This document shows, in pieces, positions 15,323-22,033 of a DNA stretch of 22,033 bases. Position numbers and translations under genes: made by a program. The stretch comes from Bdellovibrionaceae bacterium UBA2351 (GTDB lineage Bacteria; Bdellovibrionota; Bdellovibrionia; Bdellovibrionales; Bdellovibrionaceae). Under the pieces are notes generated by a model that was not told where the DNA came from, ran no database searches, and saw only the letters and a program-made list of their open reading frames with translations. Each line of letters starts with the position of its first letter. The stretch's first letter is position 1. The DNA lies in assembly GCA_002344565.1 (NCBI GenBank), contig DDTZ01000106.1:1-22033 (forward strand), given 5' to 3'.

Positions 15323-17619
15323 TAGAATTCTCCTTTTACGCCAAAGGCAGGTAAGAAGGGTAAGCCGGAAATAAACTCTTTGTTTTTGTAGTTAAATGAA
15401 TATTCGATTGATTCAGAATTTTTTGTGTTTAACACATTCTGGATATCCAAATACAGAGTCCAAATCTCTTCATCGTAAATCCATTTTTTATCAATACGTA
15501 AATCCGCTTGATAGAAATCGGTATAGCGTTCTGAATAGAAACTACCACGCTGGGGCAAGTATACATCGTTATCGGCATCAAAAGTACCTCCAACAATGGG
15601 TGTATAAGGATTGCCAGTTACGTAGCGAAAACGGCCCGAAACTTTCCAATTGTTTTCAAGTTTTTTTGCTGCCACTAAATTGAAATTGTGAGTTTGGTCG
15701 TATTCATGTTTGTATTTAGCAATACGATCACTCCAACGGAAACTTTCACTCCAAGTATAGCTTAGCCATACATCCCAGAATACATTGTTCCACTTGATTT
15801 GATTTTCAACTCCATAAGCGCGACCGCGGCCAGAGTTGTTGAAGTTTTCGTCGACTAGGACACCATCGCGTTCCACTTGCGCAGAGGACTGAACAACCAG
15901 TTGATCAAGCCATTTATCAAAATAACTCGTCTGCCACGTCAAACCAGAATCCGAACTTCCTCTGAAATCTTTTTCGAAACCAAAGGTTAAATGATCTGCG
16001 CGGGGAGCACGGATATTTGGATTTCCAAAAAGAATGTCTTGTTCTTGGCCTTCCGACGGTTGGTAGTAGCGACCACCAGCAATTTTTAATGCCAGCGACG
16101 GATCAATATTATATTTAGTCGCTAGGCGAGGGGTCAGGTATGTTTCATTGGTAGCTTTAAAACGATCGACGCGCAAACCGGGTGTCAATGTCCAATCGCC
16201 AAGTTTAAACTCATGGCGATTGTAGAGACCTGTATTTATAAATTTAGTGTAGGTACTGCGCTCCTTAACTTCACTTGATGAAAACGGGTTGCTAACCCCG
16301 CCATCACTGCGTGGTTGAACAAGTTTGATTTTTGCAGTTCCATCACCGTAAAGATTGTCGACCCCTAATTGCGAAGTCCATGTTGGTGAAAGTACTTTTT
16401 CCCCTTCGGCTCTGAAGGTCATTACATTTGTGCGGATATTTAAATACTGTTCACCTAAATCTACTAAAGTTTGATTCTGTCCTACCCCCAAAGACACTTT
16501 GTATTGAGTTTCGCTGTCGACTTTGTAAGTCCATTGGGGAATAAAACGATAGAACTGGGTTTCGTTATAAAATCTGCCACGGAACGCCGGATCTGTTTTT
16601 AATGGCTCTTTTAGAACGAAGGCGAGTGTATCACGTGAAGCGAGTGTAATAACCTTTAGACTTTGTTTTTCATCTAGTCGACGATTATAAATTCCAGTGA
16701 TGTCATAAAATTCGGGAGCCACCGTTAAATTAAAATCTTCACGGTCTTTGGCAACTGCGCCTAAAAATAGGCCAATGTAACTGGCGCGCGCGCTGATTAG
16801 GAAATCACTTTTTTCGTCAATTTGTGCTTCATAGAGTCCTCCCAGTTTTAAATTGTCGGCAAAGAAGAATGATTTCTTTTTGCGTTCGCCGGGTTCAGGG
16901 TTGCGCGTGATCAAGCCAATAATTCCGCCGGTCGCGCGTGAAAAGTCAGCGCCGTAGCCAGCAGATAGATAATCGACTTGTCCCAATGCTTCGGGCATCA
17001 CAACAGATGTCAGTCCACCAAAGTGAAATACGATCGGAATGTCATGACCATCTATGTGGTAACTGGTGTCTTTAGGCTCGCCGCCTTGAACGACGACTTG
17101 GGAACTGAAGCCTTGTACACGATTGACTCCGGGTAAGTTCTGCACGGCTTTGACTGGGTCGCCGCCACTGCCGGGCATTCCTAAAAACTGCTCCTGAGTT
17201 AATGTTTTTTGTGTTTGATCACGCTTTTGTTTTTGACCCACGACTGTTGTTTCAAAACTTAAATACGTCTCTTTTTCTATATAATGTTTTAACTTCTTAG
17301 TTTCACTATCTAAAGCGATATCTTTCTCGAGCTTTTTGTAGCCGGACAAATTGACGATGAGTTGATAGGAACCCGGAGCTAGGTTTTCAAAACTAAAATC
17401 ACCACTAGAATCTGTTTGTGCTTTGAGCTTCTGTGGCAAAAGGAAAACGTTAATGTCCTTCATTGGCAATTGTGTTCCTTTTTCAAGAACACGACCTTTA
17501 AAGGATAAGGTTCCCGTTTCTGGAGCTTGAACTATGGCAGGTGCTGATTCTGCAGCGGGGTCAGATGTTTGCGCGTAGACGGCAACACTGGCTAATAAAC
17601 AGCAAAGAGCTAGTTTCAT
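15322..17619 (-). CDS. TonB-dependent outer-membrane receptor with N-terminal carboxypeptidase-regulatory-like domain
   Basis: A 765-aa protein with a signal peptide (MKLALCCLLASVAVYA). Residues about 36-118 are a carboxypeptidase-D-regulatory-like beta domain (FKGRVLEKGTQLPMKDINVFL, then TDSSGDFSFENLAPGSY). A TonB-box-like stretch ETTVVG follows at 123-128. The plug domain runs about 145-240 with DPVKAVQNLPGV, VVVQGGEP, and YHIDGHDIPIVFHFGG. The rest is a beta-barrel rich in aromatic residues, closing on a terminal phenylalanine (GVKGEF) as expected for outer-membrane barrels. It should import a ligand using energy from TonB-ExbB-ExbD encoded just upstream. The ligand is not evident; no siderophore or cobalamin genes are near. 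An AGAGG site lies before the ATG, 9 bp after the tonB stop. Confidence 0.92.
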   Translation of the reverse strand: MKLALCCLLASVAVYAQTSDPAAESAPAIVQAPETGTLSFKGRVLEKGTQLPMKDINVFLLPQKLKAQTDSSGDFSFENLAPGSYQLIVNLSGYKKLEKDIALDSETKKLKHYIEKETYLSFETTVVGQKQKRDQTQKTLTQEQFLGMPGSGGDPVKAVQNLPGVNRVQGFSSQVVVQGGEPKDTSYHIDGHDIPIVFHFGGLTSVVMPEALGQVDYLSAGYGADFSRATGGIIGLITRNPEPGERKKKSFFFADNLKLGGLYEAQIDEKSDFLISARASYIGLFLGAVAKDREDFNLTVAPEFYDITGIYNRRLDEKQSLKVITLASRDTLAFVLKEPLKTDPAFRGRFYNETQFYRFIPQWTYKVDSETQYKVSLGVGQNQTLVDLGEQYLNIRTNVMTFRAEGEKVLSPTWTSQLGVDNLYGDGTAKIKLVQPRSDGGVSNPFSSSEVKERSTYTKFINTGLYNRHEFKLGDWTLTPGLRVDRFKATNETYLTPRLATKYNIDPSLALKIAGGRYYQPSEGQEQDILFGNPNIRAPRADHLTFGFEKDFRGSSDSGLTWQTSYFDKWLDQLVVQSSAQVERDGVLVDENFNNSGRGRAYGVENQIKWNNVFWDVWLSYTWSESFRWSDRIAKYKHEYDQTHNFNLVAAKKLENNWKVSGRFRYVTGNPYTPIVGGTFDADNDVYLPQRGSFYSERYTDFYQADLRIDKKWIYDEEIWTLYLDIQNVLNTKNSESIEYSFNYKNKEFISGLPFLPAFGVKGEF

Positions 17620-17628
17620 TTTTAACCT

Positions 17629-18279
17629 CTATCTATTTTCTAGTACGAATCTATATGTGTATCTAATCTTAACGGCGACCGATTGTTCTTTGATACGAGC
17701 TGGGCGGAACTGGAAATTTTTAATAGCAGCCAAAGCCGCATCATTTAATCCAAAACCGGGTCCCTTAATCAAAGTCACCTGTCGAACTTTACCTTGTTCA
17801 TCAATTAACAGGTCCATTACAACCGGACCTTCAATCCCAGCTTTTTTAGCTTCTTCAGGGTAAGGAATACGAACTTCAGACACTAATACGGGCATTGAGG
17901 TTACTAAAAACTCATCCGCCGGAATCGGTAACGAGTCTGCATCATTGGGATCTAGTTTTAGATCGTCCATTTCTTTGGCGACGGTATTTCCTGATTTAAC
18001 TTCCGCTGTTGATGCGTCGGTTGCTGACGTAGTTAGAGCTTTACGACTGACACCAAAAACTTTTTTTGTTTCGGGTGGGGGAGGCGCGGGTTTAGCGCGC
18101 TCGGCTTTGGGTGGTTCTAGATTTAGAGTTTTAGGTACGACTTTGATATTTTCGTACACTTCAAATTTAACAATCCTTTTTTCAGTTTTAGGTTTGTAAA
18201 ATAGGAAAGCGGCACCTAGTACTAATACCAAGTGAATCAGCGTCGATTGAGTTAAAGGATGACGCCAATTGAAGTTCAC
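17629..18279 (-). CDS. tonB: Energy transducer TonB
   Basis: A 216-aa protein starting with GTG. The start overlaps the exbD stop by one base (TAGTG), a translational coupling arrangement, with GAGGAAAA upstream. One N-terminal membrane helix (about 11-28) is followed by a proline-rich periplasmic linker (PPKAERAKPAPPPPE, about 57-71) and an acidic spacer. The TonB C-terminal domain (about 135-216) contains RIPYPEEAKKAGIEGPVVMDLLIDEQGKV-type sequence, GFGLNDAALAAIKNFQFRPA, and a final VKIRYTYRF strand. It spans the periplasm and passes the energy of the proton gradient to the adjacent receptor. The domain arrangement is complete. Confidence 0.94.
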   Translation of the reverse strand: MNFNWRHPLTQSTLIHLVLVLGAAFLFYKPKTEKRIVKFEVYENIKVVPKTLNLEPPKAERAKPAPPPPETKKVFGVSRKALTTSATDASTAEVKSGNTVAKEMDDLKLDPNDADSLPIPADEFLVTSMPVLVSEVRIPYPEEAKKAGIEGPVVMDLLIDEQGKVRQVTLIKGPGFGLNDAALAAIKNFQFRPARIKEQSVAVKIRYTYRFVLENR

Positions 18280-18704
18280 TATTTTTTTTCCTCTTTTTCA
18301 ATTTGGACGGCGAAACGTTCAACACCATTTGTTTTTAAGATATCAATTACGCGCACCACCTTGCCATACGCGGCTTCGACATCCGCGCTGATGATCGCTT
18401 GTGATTCTGGATCTTTTCCAAGAGCTTCTTGAGCTGCGACTCGCAGGCCCTCTTCATCTGTGATTTGGCCATTTAAAAGAATATTGCCATCTTTGTTCAC
18501 AGCTACACCCAATGTTTGCATCATTTTACCGTCGCCCGTCAGTGTTTTTGGTAATTTGATTTCTAGAATATCTTTTACCAGCATCGGGGCTGTTACCATA
18601 AAAATCACCAGTAGAACCAATACGACGTCTACAAATGGCGTAATGTTGATCGACGATATGATGCCAGAGTCCTCGCTGCTGCTATCAGGGACTGCGCCAG
18701 CCAT
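18279..18704 (-). CDS. exbD: Biopolymer transport protein ExbD/TolR
   Basis: A 141-aa protein with a short cytoplasmic start, one membrane helix (about 22-45) and a periplasmic domain. The helix carries ITPFVDVVLVLLVIFMV with D26, the conserved proton-carrying aspartate. After the helix comes KLPKT and the ExbD/TolR fold with VNKDGNILLNGQ and ISADVEAAYGKVVRVIDILKTNGV. It forms the stator with ExbB that powers TonB. The placement next to tonB and a receptor favours ExbD over TolR. It begins 2 bp after the exbB stop and overlaps tonB by one base. Confidence 0.94.
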   Translation of the reverse strand: MAGAVPDSSSEDSGIISSINITPFVDVVLVLLVIFMVTAPMLVKDILEIKLPKTLTGDGKMMQTLGVAVNKDGNILLNGQITDEEGLRVAAQEALGKDPESQAIISADVEAAYGKVVRVIDILKTNGVERFAVQIEKEEKK

Positions 18705-18706
18705 AT

Positions 18707-19330
18707 TTATTTACCACCCAAAATTTGAGCGACGTATAAATCTTTAAGTGTGTCTAGTTGTGAGTTTAGCTTTTTTACGTCCTGAGTGAACACATTAAAC
18801 GCGATGATCGCAGGAATCGCCACGAATAAACCCAGCGCCGTTGCATACAGAGCTTGTGACACGCCACTCATAACGGCAGATGATCCTGATTGTGATCCTA
18901 AGTATGCAAACGCACGAATGATCCCAAGTACCGTTCCGAATAGGCCGATAAATGGCGCGTTTGAACCGAGTGTCGCTAAAACAGATAAACCCTTTTCCAG
19001 TTTCAAACGTTCTTCACGTGTGTACGCTAAAACTACGCGATCAATAGCCTCGGGCTGAGCCGATGTGGCCAAAATATTTTGAAAAGCGCGTGCTAGGTAA
19101 GTGTTTTGTCCGCTGATATATTTTTTTAAAGCGTCTAATTTAGAGGAATTTAATCCGTTCGATCCATCAACTAAAATAGATTTAATCTTTGCAAAATCAT
19201 CTACCGAGATAAGGGCTTTCAAATTCTTTTTACGATCGATCATTATACTGATCGACCAAATGGAAAGAAGAAACATAACTAATAGGATTAATTTTTCCAC
19301 TATATCCGTAATCAAGATAATTGCTTCCAC
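18707..19330 (-). CDS. exbB: MotA/TolQ/ExbB proton channel protein
   Basis: I choose the GTG at 19330 (207 aa) over the ATG at 19354: AAGGAAG lies 6 nt before the GTG, no ribosome binding site precedes the ATG, and a likely promoter would place the transcript start at about the ATG. Three membrane segments are seen: about 3-31, a second in LATLGSNAPFIGLFGTVLGIIRAF, and a third in SQALYATALGLFVAIPAIIAFNVF. The glycine- and proline-containing second and third helices are the conserved core of the family. With ExbD it forms the proton channel complex of the inner membrane. It is the first gene of the six-gene operon. Confidence 0.92.
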   Translation of the reverse strand: MEAIILITDIVEKLILLVMFLLSIWSISIMIDRKKNLKALISVDDFAKIKSILVDGSNGLNSSKLDALKKYISGQNTYLARAFQNILATSAQPEAIDRVVLAYTREERLKLEKGLSVLATLGSNAPFIGLFGTVLGIIRAFAYLGSQSGSSAVMSGVSQALYATALGLFVAIPAIIAFNVFTQDVKKLNSQLDTLKDLYVAQILGGK

Positions 19331-19356
19331 GTGAACTTCCTTTTGTGAATGCATTT

Positions 19357-19385
19357 ATGATTAAGCAAAACACGATCAGTGTTAA
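19357..19385 (-). promoter_or_regulatory. Candidate promoter of the exbB-exbD-tonB operon
   Basis: On the minus strand TTAACA (19385-19380, 5/6 to TTGACA), a 17-bp spacer and AATCAT (19362-19357, 4/6 to TATAAT) form a sigma-70-like promoter. Transcription would start around 19350, which leaves a short leader before the GTG start at 19330. No Fur-box-like 19-bp repeat was seen. Confidence 0.42.
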
Positions 19386-19434
19386 GAATATTTTAACGTC
19401 GCCGCCCCTTGGCTTAGATTTACTCTGTAAACAT

Positions 19435-19463
19435 AAAAAAAGCGCCGGGGGTGCCGGCGCTTT
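19435..19463 (-). terminator. Intrinsic terminator of the glycine-zipper protein gene
   Basis: On the minus strand AGCGCCGG, a 5-nt loop and CCGGCGCT form a perfect 8-bp GC-rich stem (19461-19441), followed by a run of six T (19440-19435) and preceded by A's that extend the stem. It lies 36 bp after the stop at 19499. It is the strongest terminator in the window and separates this gene from the downstream exbB promoter. Confidence 0.9.
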
Positions 19464-19498
19464 GATGAGTATTTACGTAATATCAGTTAGTTTTCAAT

Positions 19499-21613
19499 TT
19501 AAGGCATTTTATAGCCAATTTTCTTAAACAACGCTTCTACTGATTTCCATTTACCATTGATTAAGAATGGTTTTTTGCCATAGCCCGCAGTTAAAGCGGA
19601 GTTATATTTTTTAAGCTTAGCTTGCTCGGCTGCCGGTAAGGTTTGAACGAGTTGAACATACTGACCTGCTAAGGTTTCGAGAGGTTTCTTTTCAAACACG
19701 TTGCCATCAAACAAACCGTTGTCTTTCCATTCTTTAGCTAATTGAGCCGCTAAGTACTGCGCCAGAACTGCTTCGCGAGACGCATTCGTTTCAACCGCCG
19801 TTTGTTTCACAGTTTGATTCCATGAAACGATAACGTGTTGAGTTTGGTTGTAAACTTGGCCACCGGCTTTAATCGTAATGGTCACAGCTAATGGCTTATT
19901 GGGTTGAGCTGTCTGAGCAATTTGAGCAGGTGTATTTAACAATTTAGCGGTCGTTACACGAGATAATCCCGGAACGTCCATACCCGTTGTTGAACCCACC
20001 GGAAGAGCCGCCGTGCCGGCACCTGATAGAGTCACTTGAACGATACCTGGTGCTTTACCTAAGTTCGTCGCTTCAAGAACATTTGGATAGATGCTGTCTA
20101 AAATAGATACTGTAGTTGAACCCGCTTGATTTTGAACTTGTACGCGTACATTTTCAATCACAGGGTTGTTAGTGTAATAAGCAACCGTTTGATCAAACGA
20201 GCTTTGGTAAGCAGCTCCAATAGTTTGTTGGTAACCTTTACGGCTAGCGTCTATAAAGCTCACGGCGTAACCACGAGCATGACCTAGTTTTTGAGCGTAG
20301 GCTTTCAATGCCTGTACGAAGTAGTATTCACCACGAGCTTGAGCTGCGTAGTTTGGACGACCGTAGACTTCGTTATTCCATTTTCTGCCGATTACTGAAT
20401 TGTACTGAGAAACGAATTCATATTTGAATTGTTGACGAGATTCATCCGCATCAGAGAATTCGTTAGAATTAGTGATCTCGCGGTATTTAGCGACCATTTG
20501 ATTGTTAGCTTGGATCTTCCCTGGATCAGAGTTTTCGCGAACTAGTTTTTTATTTAAGAATAAGGTGAATGCATTCTCGGCTTTCCAGCTCGAAAACAAA
20601 GTGTCGTATTTGTAATCTGTCCAACCGTAGTAATCCGAAAGGTTCCAGTAATTACCGTAAATATCAGAAATAATATCATCTGATAAATCCATGCTAATGC
20701 CACGTCGAGCTTCTAAAACGAAGTCGTTGTTATAAACTGACAACTGAGACGCAAAATCGGGTTGAGCCACTGGTGAGTTCATGCCTTGGAAATCATTACC
20801 ATTTGGCTGAGCACCTGGAGCTACGTTAAGGGCGGGCGCATTGCCTACTGAGTTTTGGAAACGGGCACGTGCGTGTGATTGGCCCATGGCTGAACCCACT
20901 CGGCTGCCTTCATTGCGGCCACTTTGAAACCCGTCAGTGCCGCCTTGAGATAAACCACCTTGGTATCCACCATGGTATTCTGGTAAGTTTTCGACTGCAA
21001 TGCCAAGGTTAGCGTACAGGTTCGCCTGCTTTCTGAAACCTTGGTAGAAATGAAAACGATAGTTTTCAACTTGACCGTAGGTATCCACCACTCGGTTAGC
21101 CATGAAATTAGCGGCCTGTTCGCCGTAGGTGCGAACTTTGTCATCGGGAGTAGTTTTTAGAACGGGTGGTTGCGGTTGTGGTTCTAAAGGAGGTGTTCCT
21201 GGGCGAGGAGTCACAACGGGCGGAGTGCCTGGACGAGGTGTAACTACAGGAGGCGTGGGCTGAGGTTGTGGTTCTAAGGGTTGTTTTGCTGGAATATCAG
21301 CATTCATCACGACTTTTTTGCCGTCTTTGGTGTACGACGCTACAACTTCGCCGCCTTTTAAGAAAAGGTCGTTCGATACGTTGTTGTAGGATTTGACGGC
21401 GCAATTCGCATCAAAAGAATTCTCGCGCTGTTCGATTCCGTTTTTAGCGTAACCTTTTTGACCGACCTGGAAGTAGACTTCTTTAACTCCAGAAGGCAAG
21501 TTGCACACTTTCGCTTTTACAACTTGGTTTTCGACCTTAACACTTAAGTTCCCCGCGTACAAAGATGATGAAAGCATAAGCAAAATGCTCACGGCTCCAA
21601 ATATTTTCCCCAT
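19499..21613 (-). CDS. Large exported protein with proline-rich repeat and glycine-zipper segment
   Basis: The start at 21613 is chosen because AAGGAG lies 7 nt upstream and a signal peptide (MGKIFGAVSILLMLSSSLYA) follows; the longer frame from 21670 lacks both. The 704-aa product has an N-terminal beta-like domain (about 21-107) with two cysteines, C37 and C71. A proline-rich hinge follows (113-150), then a segment where glycine recurs every fourth residue from G216 to G244 (a glycine zipper). Long Tyr/Ala/Gln-rich helical regions cover about 290-520, and a C-terminal part about 530-704 has beta and helical portions. I do not recognise a family. The layout suggests a structural or membrane-inserting envelope protein (inference). 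It is transcribed alone, with its own terminator, divergent from the carD-like gene. Confidence 0.82.
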   Translation of the reverse strand: MGKIFGAVSILLMLSSSLYAGNLSVKVENQVVKAKVCNLPSGVKEVYFQVGQKGYAKNGIEQRENSFDANCAVKSYNNVSNDLFLKGGEVVASYTKDGKKVVMNADIPAKQPLEPQPQPTPPVVTPRPGTPPVVTPRPGTPPLEPQPQPPVLKTTPDDKVRTYGEQAANFMANRVVDTYGQVENYRFHFYQGFRKQANLYANLGIAVENLPEYHGGYQGGLSQGGTDGFQSGRNEGSRVGSAMGQSHARARFQNSVGNAPALNVAPGAQPNGNDFQGMNSPVAQPDFASQLSVYNNDFVLEARRGISMDLSDDIISDIYGNYWNLSDYYGWTDYKYDTLFSSWKAENAFTLFLNKKLVRENSDPGKIQANNQMVAKYREITNSNEFSDADESRQQFKYEFVSQYNSVIGRKWNNEVYGRPNYAAQARGEYYFVQALKAYAQKLGHARGYAVSFIDASRKGYQQTIGAAYQSSFDQTVAYYTNNPVIENVRVQVQNQAGSTTVSILDSIYPNVLEATNLGKAPGIVQVTLSGAGTAALPVGSTTGMDVPGLSRVTTAKLLNTPAQIAQTAQPNKPLAVTITIKAGGQVYNQTQHVIVSWNQTVKQTAVETNASREAVLAQYLAAQLAKEWKDNGLFDGNVFEKKPLETLAGQYVQLVQTLPAAEQAKLKKYNSALTAGYGKKPFLINGKWKSVEALFKKIGYKMP
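21164..21277 (-). repeat. Proline-rich coding repeat, mirrored arrangement
   Basis: Within the exported protein, residues 113-150 read LEPQPQP, then two copies of VVTPRPGTPP, then LEPQPQP again. The two 30-nt central units differ at several third positions, so selection has kept the amino acids while the DNA drifted. It probably acts as a rigid spacer between the N-terminal domain and the rest. Confidence 0.8.
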
Positions 21614-21923
21614 TTTGGCTCCTTTTTTTGTGGATGTGGATACATAAAGCAGAGCGTGTGCCAAAGACAAGAAGACAATTTGATACCGGTGTTAGGTTTT
21701 AGTTATGGAAATTGCTTAGGAATTAAGCCATTCATCTGACAATTTTTGAGTTTTTAGGAGTTTTTGTGATGAAGATGTGATAGGATCCGAACCGGTTAAA
21801 ATGAGTTTAATACGAGCATTGGGGTAATCTTTTCAAACTAGAGTGGTTTGGTTTGATAAAACGTGTCATTTTTGATAGATTCGGCTCGGTTGTTACTTCG
21901 CTCTTTTTTTGAAAGAAGGTTTC
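21614..21923. other. Divergent intergenic region with no gene seen
   Basis: These 310 bp lie between the exported protein gene (minus) and the carD-like gene (plus). I see no coding potential or RNA gene. It holds three T5 tracts at 21743, 21751 and 21761, two short palindromes (GGATCC at 21783-21788, AACCGGTT at 21790-21797), and a plausible plus-strand promoter at 21853-21881. No convincing minus-strand promoter was found, only TTGTCT-like elements near 21670. Confidence 0.5.
21853..21881 (+). promoter_or_regulatory. Candidate promoter of the carD-like gene
   Basis: TTGATA (21853-21858, 5/6 to TTGACA), a 17-bp spacer and TAGATT (21876-21881, 4/6 to TATAAT) lie 42 bp before the ATG at 21924, a good distance for a housekeeping promoter. 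Confidence 0.5.
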
Positions 21924-22033
21924 ATGGTGACATTTAAAGTTGGTGAAAATGCAGTCTATCCAGGTCATGGTGTCGGACGTATTCTCGCTATCGAAACCAA
22001 AGAAATTTTAGGTAATAAACAGACATTCTATTC
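21924..22033 (+). CDS. carD: CarD/CdnL-family transcription regulator, 3' truncated
   Basis: Only the first 36 codons are in the window. They read MVTFKVGENAVYPGHGVGRI and continue with LAIETKEILGNKQTFYS. This matches the start of the CarD/CdnL RNA-polymerase-interacting domain, in which VGD-AVYPxHGVG is the hallmark. Family members bind the RNA polymerase beta subunit and stabilise open promoter complexes, often at rRNA promoters. AGAAGG lies 4 nt before the ATG. Whether this is a short CdnL-type protein or a longer CarD with extra domains cannot be told from this part. The same domain also occurs in the Mfd repair helicase, but there it is internal, so that is unlikely here. Confidence 0.9.
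   Translation, partial: MVTFKVGENAVYPGHGVGRILAIETKEILGNKQTFY

Noticed and set aside
19331..19354. ATG start of exbB eight codons upstream
   Set aside because: No ribosome binding site precedes it, and the best promoter would start transcription at about this codon; the GTG at 19330 has AAGGAAG.
21164..21277. CRISPR-like or mobile-element repeat
   Set aside because: The repeats are coding, in frame and proline-rich, with third-position drift; there are no spacers or inverted ends.
1..22033. Insertion sequences, prophage or toxin-antitoxin genes
   Set aside because: No transposase, integrase, terminal repeats, phage or toxin-antitoxin motifs were seen in any substantial frame.

Overview
The window reads as a Gram-negative chromosome segment, most like a Bdellovibrionota (Bdellovibrio-type) bacterium. 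The support is an AT-leaning composition, many Sec-exported proteins with AAGGAG-type ribosome binding sites, an HD-GYP protein, a TonB system with a carboxypeptidase-regulatory-domain receptor, and a CarD-type regulator. The taxon is inferred from gene style, not from a marker gene.

Left part (1-6.6 kb): the 3' part of a tandem rhodanese whose catalytic cysteine position holds serine; an apparently exported protein with the motifs of a Fam20/HipA/PI-kinase-like fold; an HD-GYP cyclic-di-GMP phosphodiesterase convergent with it and overlapping by 4 bp; the DNA helicase gene recG; and a lysine-rich tandem universal stress protein. These look like independent transcription units.

Middle part (6.8-13.15 kb, all minus strand) is the most unusual region. 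It is a tight four-gene cluster: a signal-peptide-bearing cytochrome P450 with a cysteine-rich C-terminal extension, a small DUF1304 membrane protein, an exported RoxA-like di-haem cytochrome c, and a small exported protein of unknown function. Three of the four products should act outside the cytoplasm. The best reading is an envelope-located oxidative pathway in which the di-haem protein oxygenates an unsaturated substrate and the P450 transforms the product. This resembles the dioxygenase plus P450 logic of fungal oxylipin enzymes and the di-haem fatty acid dioxygenases of Pseudomonas, but pairs different parts. A 19-nt perfect palindrome lies upstream, and a leader hairpin whose loop complements the ribosome binding site precedes the P450 start.

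Right part (13.2-19.4 kb, minus strand) is an operon exbB-exbD-tonB-receptor-lipoprotein-trypsin-like protease. Its junctions are overlapping or nearly so, and it ends in a hairpin at the last stop codon. It should energise uptake of an unknown ligand across the outer membrane, with an exported protease and a lipoprotein as accessories. Beyond it, 19.5-21.6 kb encodes a large exported protein with a proline-rich repeat and a long glycine-zipper stretch, with its own strong terminator. A 310-bp divergent intergenic region follows, and the window ends in the first 36 codons of a CarD-family transcription regulator.
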